Source of the DNA: Rugosibacter aromaticivorans | GTDB lineage: Bacteria; Pseudomonadota; Gammaproteobacteria; Burkholderiales; Rhodocyclaceae | DNA length: 64,000 nt | Assembly (NCBI RefSeq): GCF_000934545.1 | Contig: NZ_CP010554.1 | Location: forward strand, 1,302,001-1,366,000 | Direction of reading: 5' to 3' | Part shown: positions 22,780-31,547 of the stretch, in pieces | How the letters are laid out: each line of letters starts with the position of its first letter | How positions within the stretch are numbered: the first letter of the stretch is position 1 | Program-made: the position numbers and the translations under genes | The notes under the pieces: generated by a model | The model's input: only the letters and a program-made list of their open reading frames with translations | Database searches by the model: none | What the model was told of the DNA's origin: nothing

Positions 22780-24171
22780 ATGAATGTACCGTTATCGCGT
22801 GAGACGCTTCAACAGGATAAGTTGAAAACCTTATTAGACGATTTGGAAAACAAGGTGGTTGTGACTGGCCCTGGAGATGTCGTACTGGGTGCGCGGAATA
22901 TCTATACCGATCCGGCAATTTTCGAGCTGGAGTTAGAGCACATGATCGAAGGCGGCTGGGTGTATGCCGCGCACGAAAGTCAGCTGCCCAATGCAAACGA
23001 TTACTTTACGATCAGCGTTGGCCGACAACCTGTGGTGCTTACGCGGGATGCGGGTGGTCAGATTCATGGCTTTCTTAATGCCTGCGCCCACCGCGGCGCC
23101 AAGGTCGTGCGCCATACCAAGGGTAATCAGAAAGTGCACATGTGCACTTTCCACGGCTGGTGTTTCAATCCCAAGGGCGAACTCATCAATGTCACTGACG
23201 AAGCCGAAGGTGCCTATCCGCCCGGGTTCGACCGCAAAAACCTCGGTCTCACCCCGGTTGCCAGACTGGAAAGCTACCGGGGTTTCATTTGGGTCAGCTT
23301 GAATCCTGATGTGCTTCCGCTCAGGGAGTATCTCAACGGCGCCACCACCTTTATTGATCTGATGGCTGATCAGTCGCCAACGGGCGAGCTTGAGGTGCTA
23401 CCGGGTGAGTCTACTTACGTTTATCAAGGTAATTGGAAGCTGCAGGCGGAGAACGGTCTTGATGGTTATCACGTCAAAGCCACCCATGGTAACTATGTGA
23501 TGACGGTTGGTCGGCGTGCCAAAGGGCAATCCACCACCGAAACCAAAACACTGGATGTCGCCAAAATCGATACCGGCGTGAGTGGCTTCTTCGCCTTTGA
23601 TCAGGGCCATGCCGTGCTCTATGGCCCTTACCCGAACCATAAAGACCGGCCTAACTTTGAATTCCGCGACGGCTATTTTGAAAAGTACGGTGAAGCCAGA
23701 GCTGTCTGGATGACCGAACGTTTGCGCAACCTGATGCTGTTACCCAATGTTTTCCTGATGGATCAGATGAGCACCCAGATTCGCATCTTCCGTCCGCTCG
23801 CTGTGGATCGTACTGAAGTCATCACCTACTGCATTGCCCCGAAAGGCGAAAGTGCAGAAGCGCGCGAAAAGCGGTTGCGGCAATACGAAGACTTTTTCAA
23901 CGCGAGCGGCATGGCGACGCCGGATGATCTGGCCGAATTCCGTAACTGCCAGATTGGTTTTCAAGCCAAGGCTGCCCCCTTTAGTGATATTTCACGCGGC
24001 AAGCCGCGCTGGATCAAGGGTGTCAGCGAAGCAGGCAAATCTATTGGGATACAAGCAAGGTTGAGCAGCACGAATGTCGCCGACGAAGGTATCTACGCCA
24101 GCATTCTCGAAGAATGGGCTCGCCGCATGCAGGATATTGTGAAAAATGAACTGGAAAGGAGTGGGAAATGA
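22780..24171 (+). CDS. Rieske dioxygenase alpha subunit 4 (benzoate/anthranilate 1,2-dioxygenase type)
   Basis: Large subunit of 463 aa in the BenA/XylX/AntA group. Features include ELELEHMIEGGWVYAAHESQ, VFLMDQMSTQIRI, TEVITYCIAPKGES and EDFFNASGMATPDDLAEFR. Rieske ligands C102, H104, C122, H125; iron ligands D228, H231, H236; the third ligand lies in TPDDLAEF. The expected reaction is 1,2-dihydroxylation of benzoate or a substituted benzoate to a cis-diol carboxylate. The start at 22780 lies behind GAAAGAGAG; an in-frame ATG at 22762 is the alternative. Neither BenC-type reductase nor BenD dehydrogenase follows; LigAB-like genes do. Confidence 0.88.
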   Translation: MNVPLSRETLQQDKLKTLLDDLENKVVVTGPGDVVLGARNIYTDPAIFELELEHMIEGGWVYAAHESQLPNANDYFTISVGRQPVVLTRDAGGQIHGFLNACAHRGAKVVRHTKGNQKVHMCTFHGWCFNPKGELINVTDEAEGAYPPGFDRKNLGLTPVARLESYRGFIWVSLNPDVLPLREYLNGATTFIDLMADQSPTGELEVLPGESTYVYQGNWKLQAENGLDGYHVKATHGNYVMTVGRRAKGQSTTETKTLDVAKIDTGVSGFFAFDQGHAVLYGPYPNHKDRPNFEFRDGYFEKYGEARAVWMTERLRNLMLLPNVFLMDQMSTQIRIFRPLAVDRTEVITYCIAPKGESAEAREKRLRQYEDFFNASGMATPDDLAEFRNCQIGFQAKAAPFSDISRGKPRWIKGVSEAGKSIGIQARLSSTNVADEGIYASILEEWARRMQDIVKNELERSGK

Positions 24172-24689
24172 ACGCAGTCAATGAACATGCATGCTCTGCA
24201 GTGACCGCTGCGACGTGGCATTCTGTGGTGCGTTTTTTAGGGCAGGAGGCCAAACATCTTGACGACAAGGATTGGGATGCCTGGCTTGCGCTGTACGCGC
24301 TGGATGCCGAGTACTGGATTCCGTCCTGGGATAGTGATGGCACGTTGATTACAGACCCCACAAAACATGTGTCGCTGATCTACTACAAAAACCGTGGTGG
24401 GCTGGAGGATCGTATTTTCCGTATCCGTACTGGGCGCTCTGCATCCAGCACGCCTCTGGCACGCACGAGTCATCAGTTCCAGTTGATCGATGTCAGTGAG
24501 ATGGGTGGTGTCGTGCAGGTTCGGACAAACTGGACAGTCGATTCTGTGACCGATCATGAAGTGCGCAGCTATTTTGGTACGGCTTATTACAGCCTGGTTG
24601 CCCAAGGCGATAGCTGGCTGATTCAGTCCAAGAAAACCATTGTGCTGAACGACCGTATCGACCAGGTACTGGATGTTTATCTGGTCTAG
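24168..24689 (+). CDS. Rieske dioxygenase beta subunit 4 (BenB/AntB type)
   Basis: A 173-aa small subunit with the BenB-like LDDKDWDAWLALYALDAEYWIPSWDSDG segment, SLIYYKNRGGLEDRIFRIRTGRS, and a terminal KTIVLNDRIDQVLDVYLV. Its ATG overlaps the alpha 4 stop by 4 bp. The pair would form the (alpha-beta)3 oxygenase component. Confidence 0.9.
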   Translation: MNAVNEHACSAVTAATWHSVVRFLGQEAKHLDDKDWDAWLALYALDAEYWIPSWDSDGTLITDPTKHVSLIYYKNRGGLEDRIFRIRTGRSASSTPLARTSHQFQLIDVSEMGGVVQVRTNWTVDSVTDHEVRSYFGTAYYSLVAQGDSWLIQSKKTIVLNDRIDQVLDVYLV

Positions 24690-24734
24690 CAAACAGGCGG
24701 CTTGAGCCTGCCTGACGATAAAGGGAATACGCCA

Positions 24735-24992
24735 ATGAGCAGTTACGCACTTGAAAAAGCGATGTGGACGGTAGGCACCAGTCCCGAAGAGGCCCAAAAG
24801 TTTCGTCAATCTCCGGTCACTTATGCAGAACAGTTCAATCTCGATGCCGATGAAAAAGTCAGCCTCGCTACGCTTGCTGTTGGAGACATGGCGCGGCGCG
24901 GTGCGAGCACTTTATTGCTGTTAATGGGTTTCATGGCAGTCAATGGGCCCGGTGGGATGGGTGAGTACATGCAGCGGATGAATCAAAAATAA
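24735..24992 (+). CDS. LigA-like small subunit of LigAB extradiol dioxygenase
   Basis: An 85-aa helical protein matching the LigA family (small subunit of protocatechuate 4,5-dioxygenase-type enzymes): YALEKAMWTVGTSPEEAQKFRQSP and a C-terminal helix LLLLMGFMAVNG. It is short compared with LigA of Sphingobium (139 aa), keeping only the core. It lies 45 bp after beta 4 and 50 bp before the LigB-like gene, so the two form a split alpha/beta dioxygenase. Confidence 0.78.
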   Translation: MSSYALEKAMWTVGTSPEEAQKFRQSPVTYAEQFNLDADEKVSLATLAVGDMARRGASTLLLLMGFMAVNGPGGMGEYMQRMNQK

Positions 24993-25042
24993 TGATGTTG
25001 AAGCGCATTTTTTAAATCTACAGAAATACAGGAGAGCACATC

Positions 25043-25870
25043 ATGGCAACACTTGTCGGTGGGTTTTTAATGCCGCATGATCCCTTCATGTCGGCAGCTC
25101 CCCATGTTGCTCCCAAGGAGAAAGTCGATAACACCATGGCCTCGTTTCGCCAGATTGAGGGGCGAATTCGTGAATTAGCGGCGGATACGATCATCATCAT
25201 TGGCGACGATCATTACTGCATTTTCGGCCCGCATTGCATTCCACGCTGCCTGATTGCGATTGGTGATGTGGAAGGCCCGGTTGAAGACTGGCTGAACATT
25301 CCGCGTGGGCCAATTGCCAATCATCCCGAGCTTGCACGCCATATCCTGGAACGAGGCTATGACGAAGGCATCGACTGGGCGTTTGCCAAGGCCATCAGTG
25401 TTGATCATGCGATTGCTGTTCCGCATCACTTGGCTGTGCGCTCGAACCCGAAATTACGCACGATTCCGATTTATATCAATGCGGCTGTCGCACCGGTGAT
25501 CCGTAGCCAGCGTGCCTATGCGATCGGGCAGAGCATCCGGCAGGCAATTGACTCCTGGCCTGGCGATGAACGGGTCGTGGTGTTTGGTACGGGTGGCATC
25601 AGCCATTGGGTGGGCACTGCAGAAATGGGGCGCGTCAATGAGGAATTCGATCAGTGCATATTGCGTATGGTCGAACAGGGTGACATCGATTCACTTCTGG
25701 CCCTGACGGATGCCGAGATTCTCGAACAGGGCGGAAACGGCGCGTTTGAGCTCAAGAACTGGATTTGCGCCATGGGTGTCATGGGCAAACTGAAAGCTGA
25801 AACCATCGGTTATGAGGCGGTGCCCGAGTGGATTTGCGGGTGCGGTTTTGCGGAACTGAAAGCCGCTTGA
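25043..25870 (+). CDS. LigB-like catalytic subunit of type II extradiol dioxygenase
   Basis: A 275-aa LigB-family protein. Visible residues equivalent to the Fe(II) site and catalytic base of protocatechuate 4,5-dioxygenase are a histidine in LMPHDPF (H12), one in GDDHYCIF (about H57), the catalytic histidine in FGTGGISHW (about H189) and the glutamate in GNGAFELKNW (about E234). It should cleave a catechol-type ring extradiol. Protocatechuate, gallate, an aminophenol or a trihydroxylated biaryl are all possible. It starts behind AGGAGAG. It is probably co-transcribed with the benzoate-type oxygenase upstream, but benzoate dioxygenation normally leads to catechol, not a classic LigAB substrate. 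Confidence 0.85.
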   Translation: MATLVGGFLMPHDPFMSAAPHVAPKEKVDNTMASFRQIEGRIRELAADTIIIIGDDHYCIFGPHCIPRCLIAIGDVEGPVEDWLNIPRGPIANHPELARHILERGYDEGIDWAFAKAISVDHAIAVPHHLAVRSNPKLRTIPIYINAAVAPVIRSQRAYAIGQSIRQAIDSWPGDERVVVFGTGGISHWVGTAEMGRVNEEFDQCILRMVEQGDIDSLLALTDAEILEQGGNGAFELKNWICAMGVMGKLKAETIGYEAVPEWICGCGFAELKAA

Positions 25871-25972
25871 AGGATGCAGGTGTTTGATAGAGATTTCAGA
25901 GCATGGTGTTGGGTTCGAGGCGTCCTGCTTTTGTTGTCAGGTCACTGACGTTTTTTAATCAAGGAGAGTGAA

Positions 25973-27304
25973 ATGGTCGATGTAAATAGTCTGATCGATG
26001 TCAAAAATGGCACTCAGGCCAAGCGTATCTTCTGGGATGCCGATATCTACAAATTGGAACTAGAGCAGATTTTTGGCCGTTGCTGGCTGTTTTTGACGCA
26101 CGATAGCATCATCCCGAATGTGGGTGACTTTACGGTGACCTTCATGGGTGAAGATGAAGTCCTCGTGGTGCGCCAACGTGATGGTGGTGTCAAAGCCTTT
26201 CTCAATTACTGTACGCACCGCGGCGCTCGTGTCGTGAATGCAGAAGCCGGTAACGCACGTGGCTTTACCTGTACCTATCACGGCTGGGCTTATGGGCTGG
26301 ATGGGGCGTTAGAGTCCGTTCCCTTCGAAAAAGAAGTGTATGGCAATGTGCTGAAGAAAGACACCCTAGGTATGAAGGAGGTTCGCGTCGAAAGCTACAA
26401 GGGGTTTTGGTATGGCAACTTTGATCATCAAGCGCCAAGTCTCGCCGATTATCTTGGAGACTACCGCTGGTTTCTCGACATCTGGATGGATGGCACGGGC
26501 GGGGCAGAACTGATCGGACCCCCTGCGCGGAGCATTCTGAAATGCAACTGGAAAACCCCGGTAGAAAACTTCGTAGGCGACGCCTACCATGTGGGCTGGA
26601 CGCATGCAGCTTCGCTTAAGGCGCTGGGTGGGCCGCTCAGTGTTCTCGCCGGAAATAAACATCTGCCACCAGAAGGTGCTGGAGTCCAAATCACTAGCCG
26701 TCATGGGCATGGCGTGGGCATTTTGTTCAACGCCGCCGCTGCACTTATGGGGAAAGAAGAGGGCGCAATGGCTACCCAGTGGTATGCGGAAAACCAGCCC
26801 AAGGTTGCCAAACGGCTGAGTGAGGCGCAAGCCAAATATTACGGATCGCATTTCAATGCGTCGATTTTTCCGAATAACTCCTATCTGTGGGGCACCAACA
26901 CGTTCAAGGTCTGGCATCCGCGTGGCCCGAACCAGATCGAGGTATTCACATGGACCATCGTTGAAAAGAACATGCCGCAAGCGCTCAAGGATGCGGTGCG
27001 TCGTTCGATGTTGCGGACATTTGGCACCGCCGGGATGCTGGAGTCGGATGATAGCGACAATATGGAATCGATGACCAACCTCAATCGCGGGCCGCATATC
27101 GCTGCCGGTGTGCTCAATTCACAGATGGGACTGGGTAACGAGCATGAAGACCCCGAAAGCAGCAACATCATTGGGCCCTCAGCGATTGGCGAGACGTCCT
27201 ACCGCGGGTTTTACCGTGCCTATCGCGAGTTTCTGAAAGCCAAGGATTGGGACGAAATACGCGCCAACAATGGCAACTGGAAAAATGAGCTGTTGAATCG
27301 CTAA
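25973..27304 (+). CDS. Rieske dioxygenase alpha subunit 5 (PAH dioxygenase, PhnAc/NahAc type)
   Basis: Large subunit of 443 aa close to the PAH-dihydroxylating enzymes of betaproteobacteria (PhnAc of Burkholderia RP007), sharing the N-terminal MVDVNSLI..GTQAKRIFWD and a VENFVGDAYHVGWTHAASL block. Rieske ligands C80, H82, C100, H103; iron ligands D203, H206, H211; the third ligand lies in ESDDSDNMES. The expected product is a cis-dihydrodiol of naphthalene or phenanthrene-like arenes. It starts behind CAAGGAGAG and has a 33-bp gap to its beta gene. No FNR box lies in the 102 bp upstream, so it probably depends on the promoter at 22536 or an unrecognised one. Confidence 0.9.
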   Translation: MVDVNSLIDVKNGTQAKRIFWDADIYKLELEQIFGRCWLFLTHDSIIPNVGDFTVTFMGEDEVLVVRQRDGGVKAFLNYCTHRGARVVNAEAGNARGFTCTYHGWAYGLDGALESVPFEKEVYGNVLKKDTLGMKEVRVESYKGFWYGNFDHQAPSLADYLGDYRWFLDIWMDGTGGAELIGPPARSILKCNWKTPVENFVGDAYHVGWTHAASLKALGGPLSVLAGNKHLPPEGAGVQITSRHGHGVGILFNAAAALMGKEEGAMATQWYAENQPKVAKRLSEAQAKYYGSHFNASIFPNNSYLWGTNTFKVWHPRGPNQIEVFTWTIVEKNMPQALKDAVRRSMLRTFGTAGMLESDDSDNMESMTNLNRGPHIAAGVLNSQMGLGNEHEDPESSNIIGPSAIGETSYRGFYRAYREFLKAKDWDEIRANNGNWKNELLNR

Positions 27305-27337
27305 TCCCGCTATTGATTATCGTCAAGGAGAATTCAG

Positions 27338-27862
27338 ATGGAAGAATTGAACCCTGTAACACATGAGGTTTATATTGAGGTACAACAGCGGTTGTTCCAG
27401 GAAACCCGCATGCTGCGTGAAGAACGCTGGCGCGAATGGCTGGAAACCATGGTGGAAAAAGACATTGTCTATCGTGCCATCGTCAGCCAGTTACGATTTC
27501 GCAAGGATAATCGCTACACAGGTGATAAAGACGTGCCTAGCCTCGATGAAAATTGGGCTGGTCTTGATCGGCGCGTTGCGCAAATGGAGTCTGGCATGCA
27601 ATGGACGGCTGATCCTGCAGAGCGTATCCGTCATTTCATTACCAATCTGGAAGTGTTTGAAGGGAAAAACCCGAACGAATATGTCGTTTATTCAAACTGT
27701 CAGACGGTGCGCAATCGGCGGGTGTATGAAGAAATGACCTACTGCTATGGACGTAACGACGTCTGGCGGCGTGGTGCCGACGGCAAGTTACGCCTCACCC
27801 GCCGTGAGGTGGATGTCGACGAACGTTTCGTTAGTGGCAAGAACCATAACTTCCCGATGTAG
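27338..27862 (+). CDS. Rieske dioxygenase beta subunit 5
   Basis: A 174-aa small subunit of the naphthalene/PAH family: QRLFQETRMLREERWREWLE, YRAIVSQLRFRKD, ERIRHFITNLEVF, GRNDVWRRG and RREVDVDERFVSGKNHNFPM. It starts behind CAAGGAG, 33 bp after alpha 5, and ends ahead of a terminator that closes the aromatic block. Confidence 0.9.
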   Translation: MEELNPVTHEVYIEVQQRLFQETRMLREERWREWLETMVEKDIVYRAIVSQLRFRKDNRYTGDKDVPSLDENWAGLDRRVAQMESGMQWTADPAERIRHFITNLEVFEGKNPNEYVVYSNCQTVRNRRVYEEMTYCYGRNDVWRRGADGKLRLTRREVDVDERFVSGKNHNFPM

Positions 27863-27887
27863 TGTTTTTTGAAGTCTGGCAAACGCC

Positions 27888-27929
27888 ATACGCGGCAAGG
27901 AATTGCAACTCCTCGTCGCGTATTTTTTT
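27888..27929 (+). terminator. Rho-independent terminator closing the aromatic block
   Basis: ATACGCGGCAAGGA and TCCTCGTCGCGTAT form a 14-bp stem (one G-U, one mismatch) followed by seven T. Confidence 0.85.
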
Positions 27930-28045
27930 GTCGAGACTGAAATACCCGGTTGGTCTCGGTCGCCCAATGAGAAAATAAAAATCCACCCCGTGATCTACGT
28001 GGTTCCCAGCAGTACAAAGTGCTTTTATGCAGCCGCACTAAGGGT

Positions 28046-28258
28046 TCAGGCGACTCGGGTGGGATTATTGGCTTTGGTTTTACAGGTGCTCATGCCAAAT
28101 GGCGCATAAGCGGGACAATACCGGAAAGTGCCGGTCAGGATGGGCAATATGCCCAAATAACCCCACATTCCAATGGTGCCGGTTGCAGCACCTGCCACGA
28201 GTGAAACGCCTGCAACGATGCGAATGACACGGTCAATACTGCCTACGTTGGGTGACAT
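28046..28258 (-). CDS. DUF2892 family small membrane protein (YgaP-like TM domain)
   Basis: A 70-aa inner-membrane protein with two hydrophobic segments. The family pattern is N-terminal NVGSIDRVIRIVAGV, then a GTIGMWGYLGILPILTG segment and a C-terminal FRYCPAYAPFGMSTC. The two cysteines near residues 48 and 58 are typical of the family. Its function is unknown; relatives are fused or adjacent to rhodanese or thioredoxin proteins. It starts behind an AGGAGATCAAG run. Confidence 0.8.
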   Translation of the reverse strand: MSPNVGSIDRVIRIVAGVSLVAGAATGTIGMWGYLGILPILTGTFRYCPAYAPFGMSTCKTKANNPTRVA

Positions 28259-28424
28259 CTTGATCTCCTGTTTTTAAAAGTGGCGTGAAGGGTGTTGGGC
28301 AATTCAGTTTTTTGAATACGCTTTCATGCGTGCTTCGTCGCCCGGCGAAACATGGTGTGAATATTACTCTCTTCCAAGAGCCGTTTTGCAGTCTGGCTTT
28401 AGCACTGCATGGGATAATCAATCC

Positions 28425-30650
28425 ATGGTTTCTCTAGTGCATACCCTGACGCAGTTGCCCGATGCTCGCGACATCAACAAAACCCGTCTGACCGAAGGTT
28501 TGGATGCGGTGGCCAGCGCTCGTGTAACCGAGGCTATCGCGCTCGCCGCTGAGTGGTATGGCGAGACCAGGCTCTCTAGTGGCGAGCTCACGTTTCAACA
28601 TGCGCTGGGTACAGCACTCGTTGTTGCGTCATTGGGGCTGGATGCTGATGTGCGTGTGGCAGCGATGCTATTCGCTGCGATAGCGCATGGTAAGGACGCC
28701 ATCGAGCATCTAAAAGTCGGCTTTGGTGAGACGGTGGCCGAACTGGTGCAGGGTCTGCATCGGCTGGGTGTGTTGCGACCGCTCACCCGCGCAGCGGTCG
28801 ATGGCCGTGAAATGCAAGCGCAGACAGAGATTTTGCGCAAAATGCTGCTGGCGATGGTGGATGATATTCGCGTTGTTCTGTTGAGGCTGGCCAGTCGCGT
28901 GCAAACCTTGCGGTTTCTGGTTGATCAGCCAAGCCCATTGCAGCAAGACATGGCCCGCGAAAGCCTGCTGATCTATGCGCCGCTGGCCAATCGATTAGGT
29001 ATTTGGCAACTCAAGTGGGAGCTTGAAGATCGCGCATTTCGCTATCTTGAGCCGGATATCTACAAACATATCGCCCACATGCTCGATGAAAGGCGGCTGG
29101 CTCGTGAAAGCTTTATTGCCGGGGTAGTTCATCGCCTGCACCAAGCGTTGCTTGCCGACGGCATATCGGCTGAAGTGTATGGGCGGCCAAAACATATTTA
29201 CAGCATCTGGCAAAAAATGCGCAGCAAGCGGCTTGATTTTTCTGAAGTGTACGATGTGCGTGCGGTGCGTATTATTGTGGATGAAGAGAAGAACTGCTAT
29301 GCCGCATTGAGTCTGGTGCACAATTTCTGGCAGCCGATTCGTGGTGAATTTGACGACTACATCGCGCAGCCCAAAGGCAATTTTTATCGCTCGTTACACA
29401 CGGCTGTTGTCGTTGAGGACGGCGGTGCACTGGAAGTGCAAATCCGCACGCGGGAGATGCATCAGCACGCCGAGCTAGGCGTTGCTGCCCATTGGCGCTA
29501 TAAAGAAGCTGGCAAATCAGATAATGCCGTTGGCGTCTATGAGGACAAAATTGCCTGGCTGCGGCAATTGTTGTCGTGGCGCGATGAAATTTCCGACTCG
29601 GCCGAATGGGTAGCGCAGTTCAAACTGGCAGAACTGGACGACACCATTTATGTGCTGACGCCGCAAAACAAGGTGATCGATTTGCCACGTGGCGCGACGC
29701 CGCTGGATTTTGCCTACCGCCTGCATACCGATCTGGGGCATCGCTGCCGGGGGGCCAAGGTTGATGGCCACATGGTGCCACTCAATACGCCGCTGCAAAA
29801 TGGGCAGCGGGTGGAGATCAGCGCCATAAAATCAGGCGGGCCTTCGCGTGACTGGCTGAGTGCGACGCAGGGTTATCTTGTGACGCCGCAGGCGAGGCGC
29901 AAAGTGCGGCAGTGGTTTGCCGAACAGGATGAAGCTGAGCTGCTGACCCAGGGGCGTGCCATTGTCATGCGTGAGTTGCAACGCGCAGGTGCTGTCCAGC
30001 GCGCGCAGGCTAATCTTGACGAACTGGCGGCGAAGCTCGGACTGAAAAGCGCAGAAGCGATGTTTCTCGCTTTTGCACGCGGCACGGTGGGACCGCATGC
30101 GCTGGATATCGCTTTACGTGGCGGCGCAGAAGTCCCGCCGCCCGAACCGGAGATACTCACGCGCAAGAGCCGCGCGGTGGCGGGCGCGGGCGCGGGCCAG
30201 GGCGGCATCCTCATCGTTGGCGTGGATAAGCTATTGACCCAGATCGGGCGCTGCTGCAAGCCGATTCCACCGGATGCCATCGCCGGCTTTGTCACGCGGG
30301 GCAAGGGCGTTTCCATTCATCGCGTCGAATGCGCGAATTTCCGCAACATGGTGGCGCGCAGTCCCGAGCGGGCCATCGAAGCTGCCTGGGGCGCGACTGC
30401 AGGCACTTTGGCAGAGGCGATTTATCCCGTTGATGTACACGTCGACGCCAACGATCGGCAGGGCTTGTTGCGTGATATTTCGGAGTTGTTAACGCGCCAG
30501 AAAATTAATGTCACGGCAGTAAAAACGCAGAGCAAAAACGGCGTGGCGCGCATGCGCTTTACGCTGGAGCTGGCGGAGGGCGAGTGCTTGCAGAAGATAT
30601 TGCTCTTGCTGCGCGACGTGCCGGGAGTGATCGGCGCGCAACGCAGTTAG
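28425..30650 (+). CDS. relA: (p)ppGpp synthetase RelA
   Basis: Stringent-response alarmone synthetase using ATP with GTP/GDP. With the start at 28425 it is 741 aa, the usual RelA length; an in-frame ATG at 28326 adds 33 unconserved residues and neither has a clear Shine-Dalgarno. The N-terminal HD domain is degenerate: where hydrolases carry the HD diad it reads AIAHGKDAIEHL. The synthetase domain is intact, with GRPKHIYSIWQKM, the RelA-type EFDD (rather than RxKD) and EVQIRTREMHQHAELG. TGS (VIDLPRGATPLDFAYRLHTDLGHRC), a zinc-finger region (GRCCKPIPPD) and an ACT domain follow. It is convergent with murI; their stop codons overlap. Confidence 0.92.
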   Translation: MVSLVHTLTQLPDARDINKTRLTEGLDAVASARVTEAIALAAEWYGETRLSSGELTFQHALGTALVVASLGLDADVRVAAMLFAAIAHGKDAIEHLKVGFGETVAELVQGLHRLGVLRPLTRAAVDGREMQAQTEILRKMLLAMVDDIRVVLLRLASRVQTLRFLVDQPSPLQQDMARESLLIYAPLANRLGIWQLKWELEDRAFRYLEPDIYKHIAHMLDERRLARESFIAGVVHRLHQALLADGISAEVYGRPKHIYSIWQKMRSKRLDFSEVYDVRAVRIIVDEEKNCYAALSLVHNFWQPIRGEFDDYIAQPKGNFYRSLHTAVVVEDGGALEVQIRTREMHQHAELGVAAHWRYKEAGKSDNAVGVYEDKIAWLRQLLSWRDEISDSAEWVAQFKLAELDDTIYVLTPQNKVIDLPRGATPLDFAYRLHTDLGHRCRGAKVDGHMVPLNTPLQNGQRVEISAIKSGGPSRDWLSATQGYLVTPQARRKVRQWFAEQDEAELLTQGRAIVMRELQRAGAVQRAQANLDELAAKLGLKSAEAMFLAFARGTVGPHALDIALRGGAEVPPPEPEILTRKSRAVAGAGAGQGGILIVGVDKLLTQIGRCCKPIPPDAIAGFVTRGKGVSIHRVECANFRNMVARSPERAIEAAWGATAGTLAEAIYPVDVHVDANDRQGLLRDISELLTRQKINVTAVKTQSKNGVARMRFTLELAEGECLQKILLLLRDVPGVIGAQRS

Positions 30651-31453
30651 GGACGGCGCTTATGCGAGTCGGTTGCGGGCCGGTTTTTGACGCGCGCAGC
30701 GAGGCGGGAAAGATGCAGCCGGCCCAGCGCGGCGTGCAGTTTTTCCGGATGGGCCGAAGCTTGCAGGATGAGTCCCCCGCGTCCCCCGGCCAGTGGTCCG
30801 GCCAGCCGTTGCGCCTGGCGCGCCACGGCATCGGCGACGTCGACCAGGCTGGCGTGTGTGGCATGTGAGCCGGCAAGGTCGAGCAACAGCGGCGCGAGAA
30901 AGCTGTAATGCGTGCAGCCCAGCACCAGACGATCCACGCCTTTTTCCAGTAGCGGCAATACGCGCTGGCGGACATCGGCGGCCAGCGCCGGATCGTCGAG
31001 TTGCAGTTGTTCGACCTGCGTGGCCCAGCCGGGGCAGGGTTCGATGAAGACCTCAACGTGTGCTGCGTGGGTGCGGATCAGTTGTGCCAGACGTTCGCTT
31101 TTCGCTGTGGCTTCGGTGGTCAGCACGGCAATGCGGCGGCTGACGGAGGTTTGCGCAGCGGGTTTGATGCCAGGCTCAATACCCACCACCGGGATGCCGG
31201 GATGCGCCTGACGCAGCGCTTCGACGGCTGTGGCTGTGGCCGTGTTGCAGGCGACGACGAGCAGCGTGCAGCCTGCATGCACCAGATGTTCGCCGATGGA
31301 TAGCACGCGCGCCTGAATCTGCGCTTCGCTTTTATTGCCATACGGCACATGGGCGGTGTCGGCAAAATAAATAAAGTCGGCGTGCGGCAGGGCGTCGACC
31401 AGCGCGGCCAGCACCGAGAGGCCGCCGAGACCGGAATCGAAGACGCCGATCAT
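30647..31453 (-). CDS. murI: Glutamate racemase
   Basis: Cofactor-independent racemase supplying D-glutamate for peptidoglycan. It is 268 aa from the ATG at 31451-31453, giving MIGVFDSGLGGLSVL, the canonical start with catalytic-region D6-S7. The two catalytic cysteines appear in VVACNTATATAV and VLGCTHYSFL. A longer frame from 31555 adds 34 unconserved residues that run over a dispersed-repeat copy and the end of the fumarase gene. It probably follows the fumarase gene in one transcript. Confidence 0.93.
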   Translation of the reverse strand: MIGVFDSGLGGLSVLAALVDALPHADFIYFADTAHVPYGNKSEAQIQARVLSIGEHLVHAGCTLLVVACNTATATAVEALRQAHPGIPVVGIEPGIKPAAQTSVSRRIAVLTTEATAKSERLAQLIRTHAAHVEVFIEPCPGWATQVEQLQLDDPALAADVRQRVLPLLEKGVDRLVLGCTHYSFLAPLLLDLAGSHATHASLVDVADAVARQAQRLAGPLAGGRGGLILQASAHPEKLHAALGRLHLSRLAARVKNRPATDSHKRRP

Positions 31454-31461
31454 GGGCGAGG

Positions 31462-31487
31462 AAAAGTCGGCACTGGCAAGACGGCGG
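31462..31487 (+). repeat. Dispersed repeat, copy D
   Basis: AAAAGTCGGCACTGGC then AAGACGGCGG, between the fumarase stop and the murI start. Confidence 0.6.
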
Positions 31488-31547
31488 GATATGCGATGTG
31501 ATGGGCAGAAAACCGCTTGACGAGGGGCGCCACACGCATCGTCGCTA

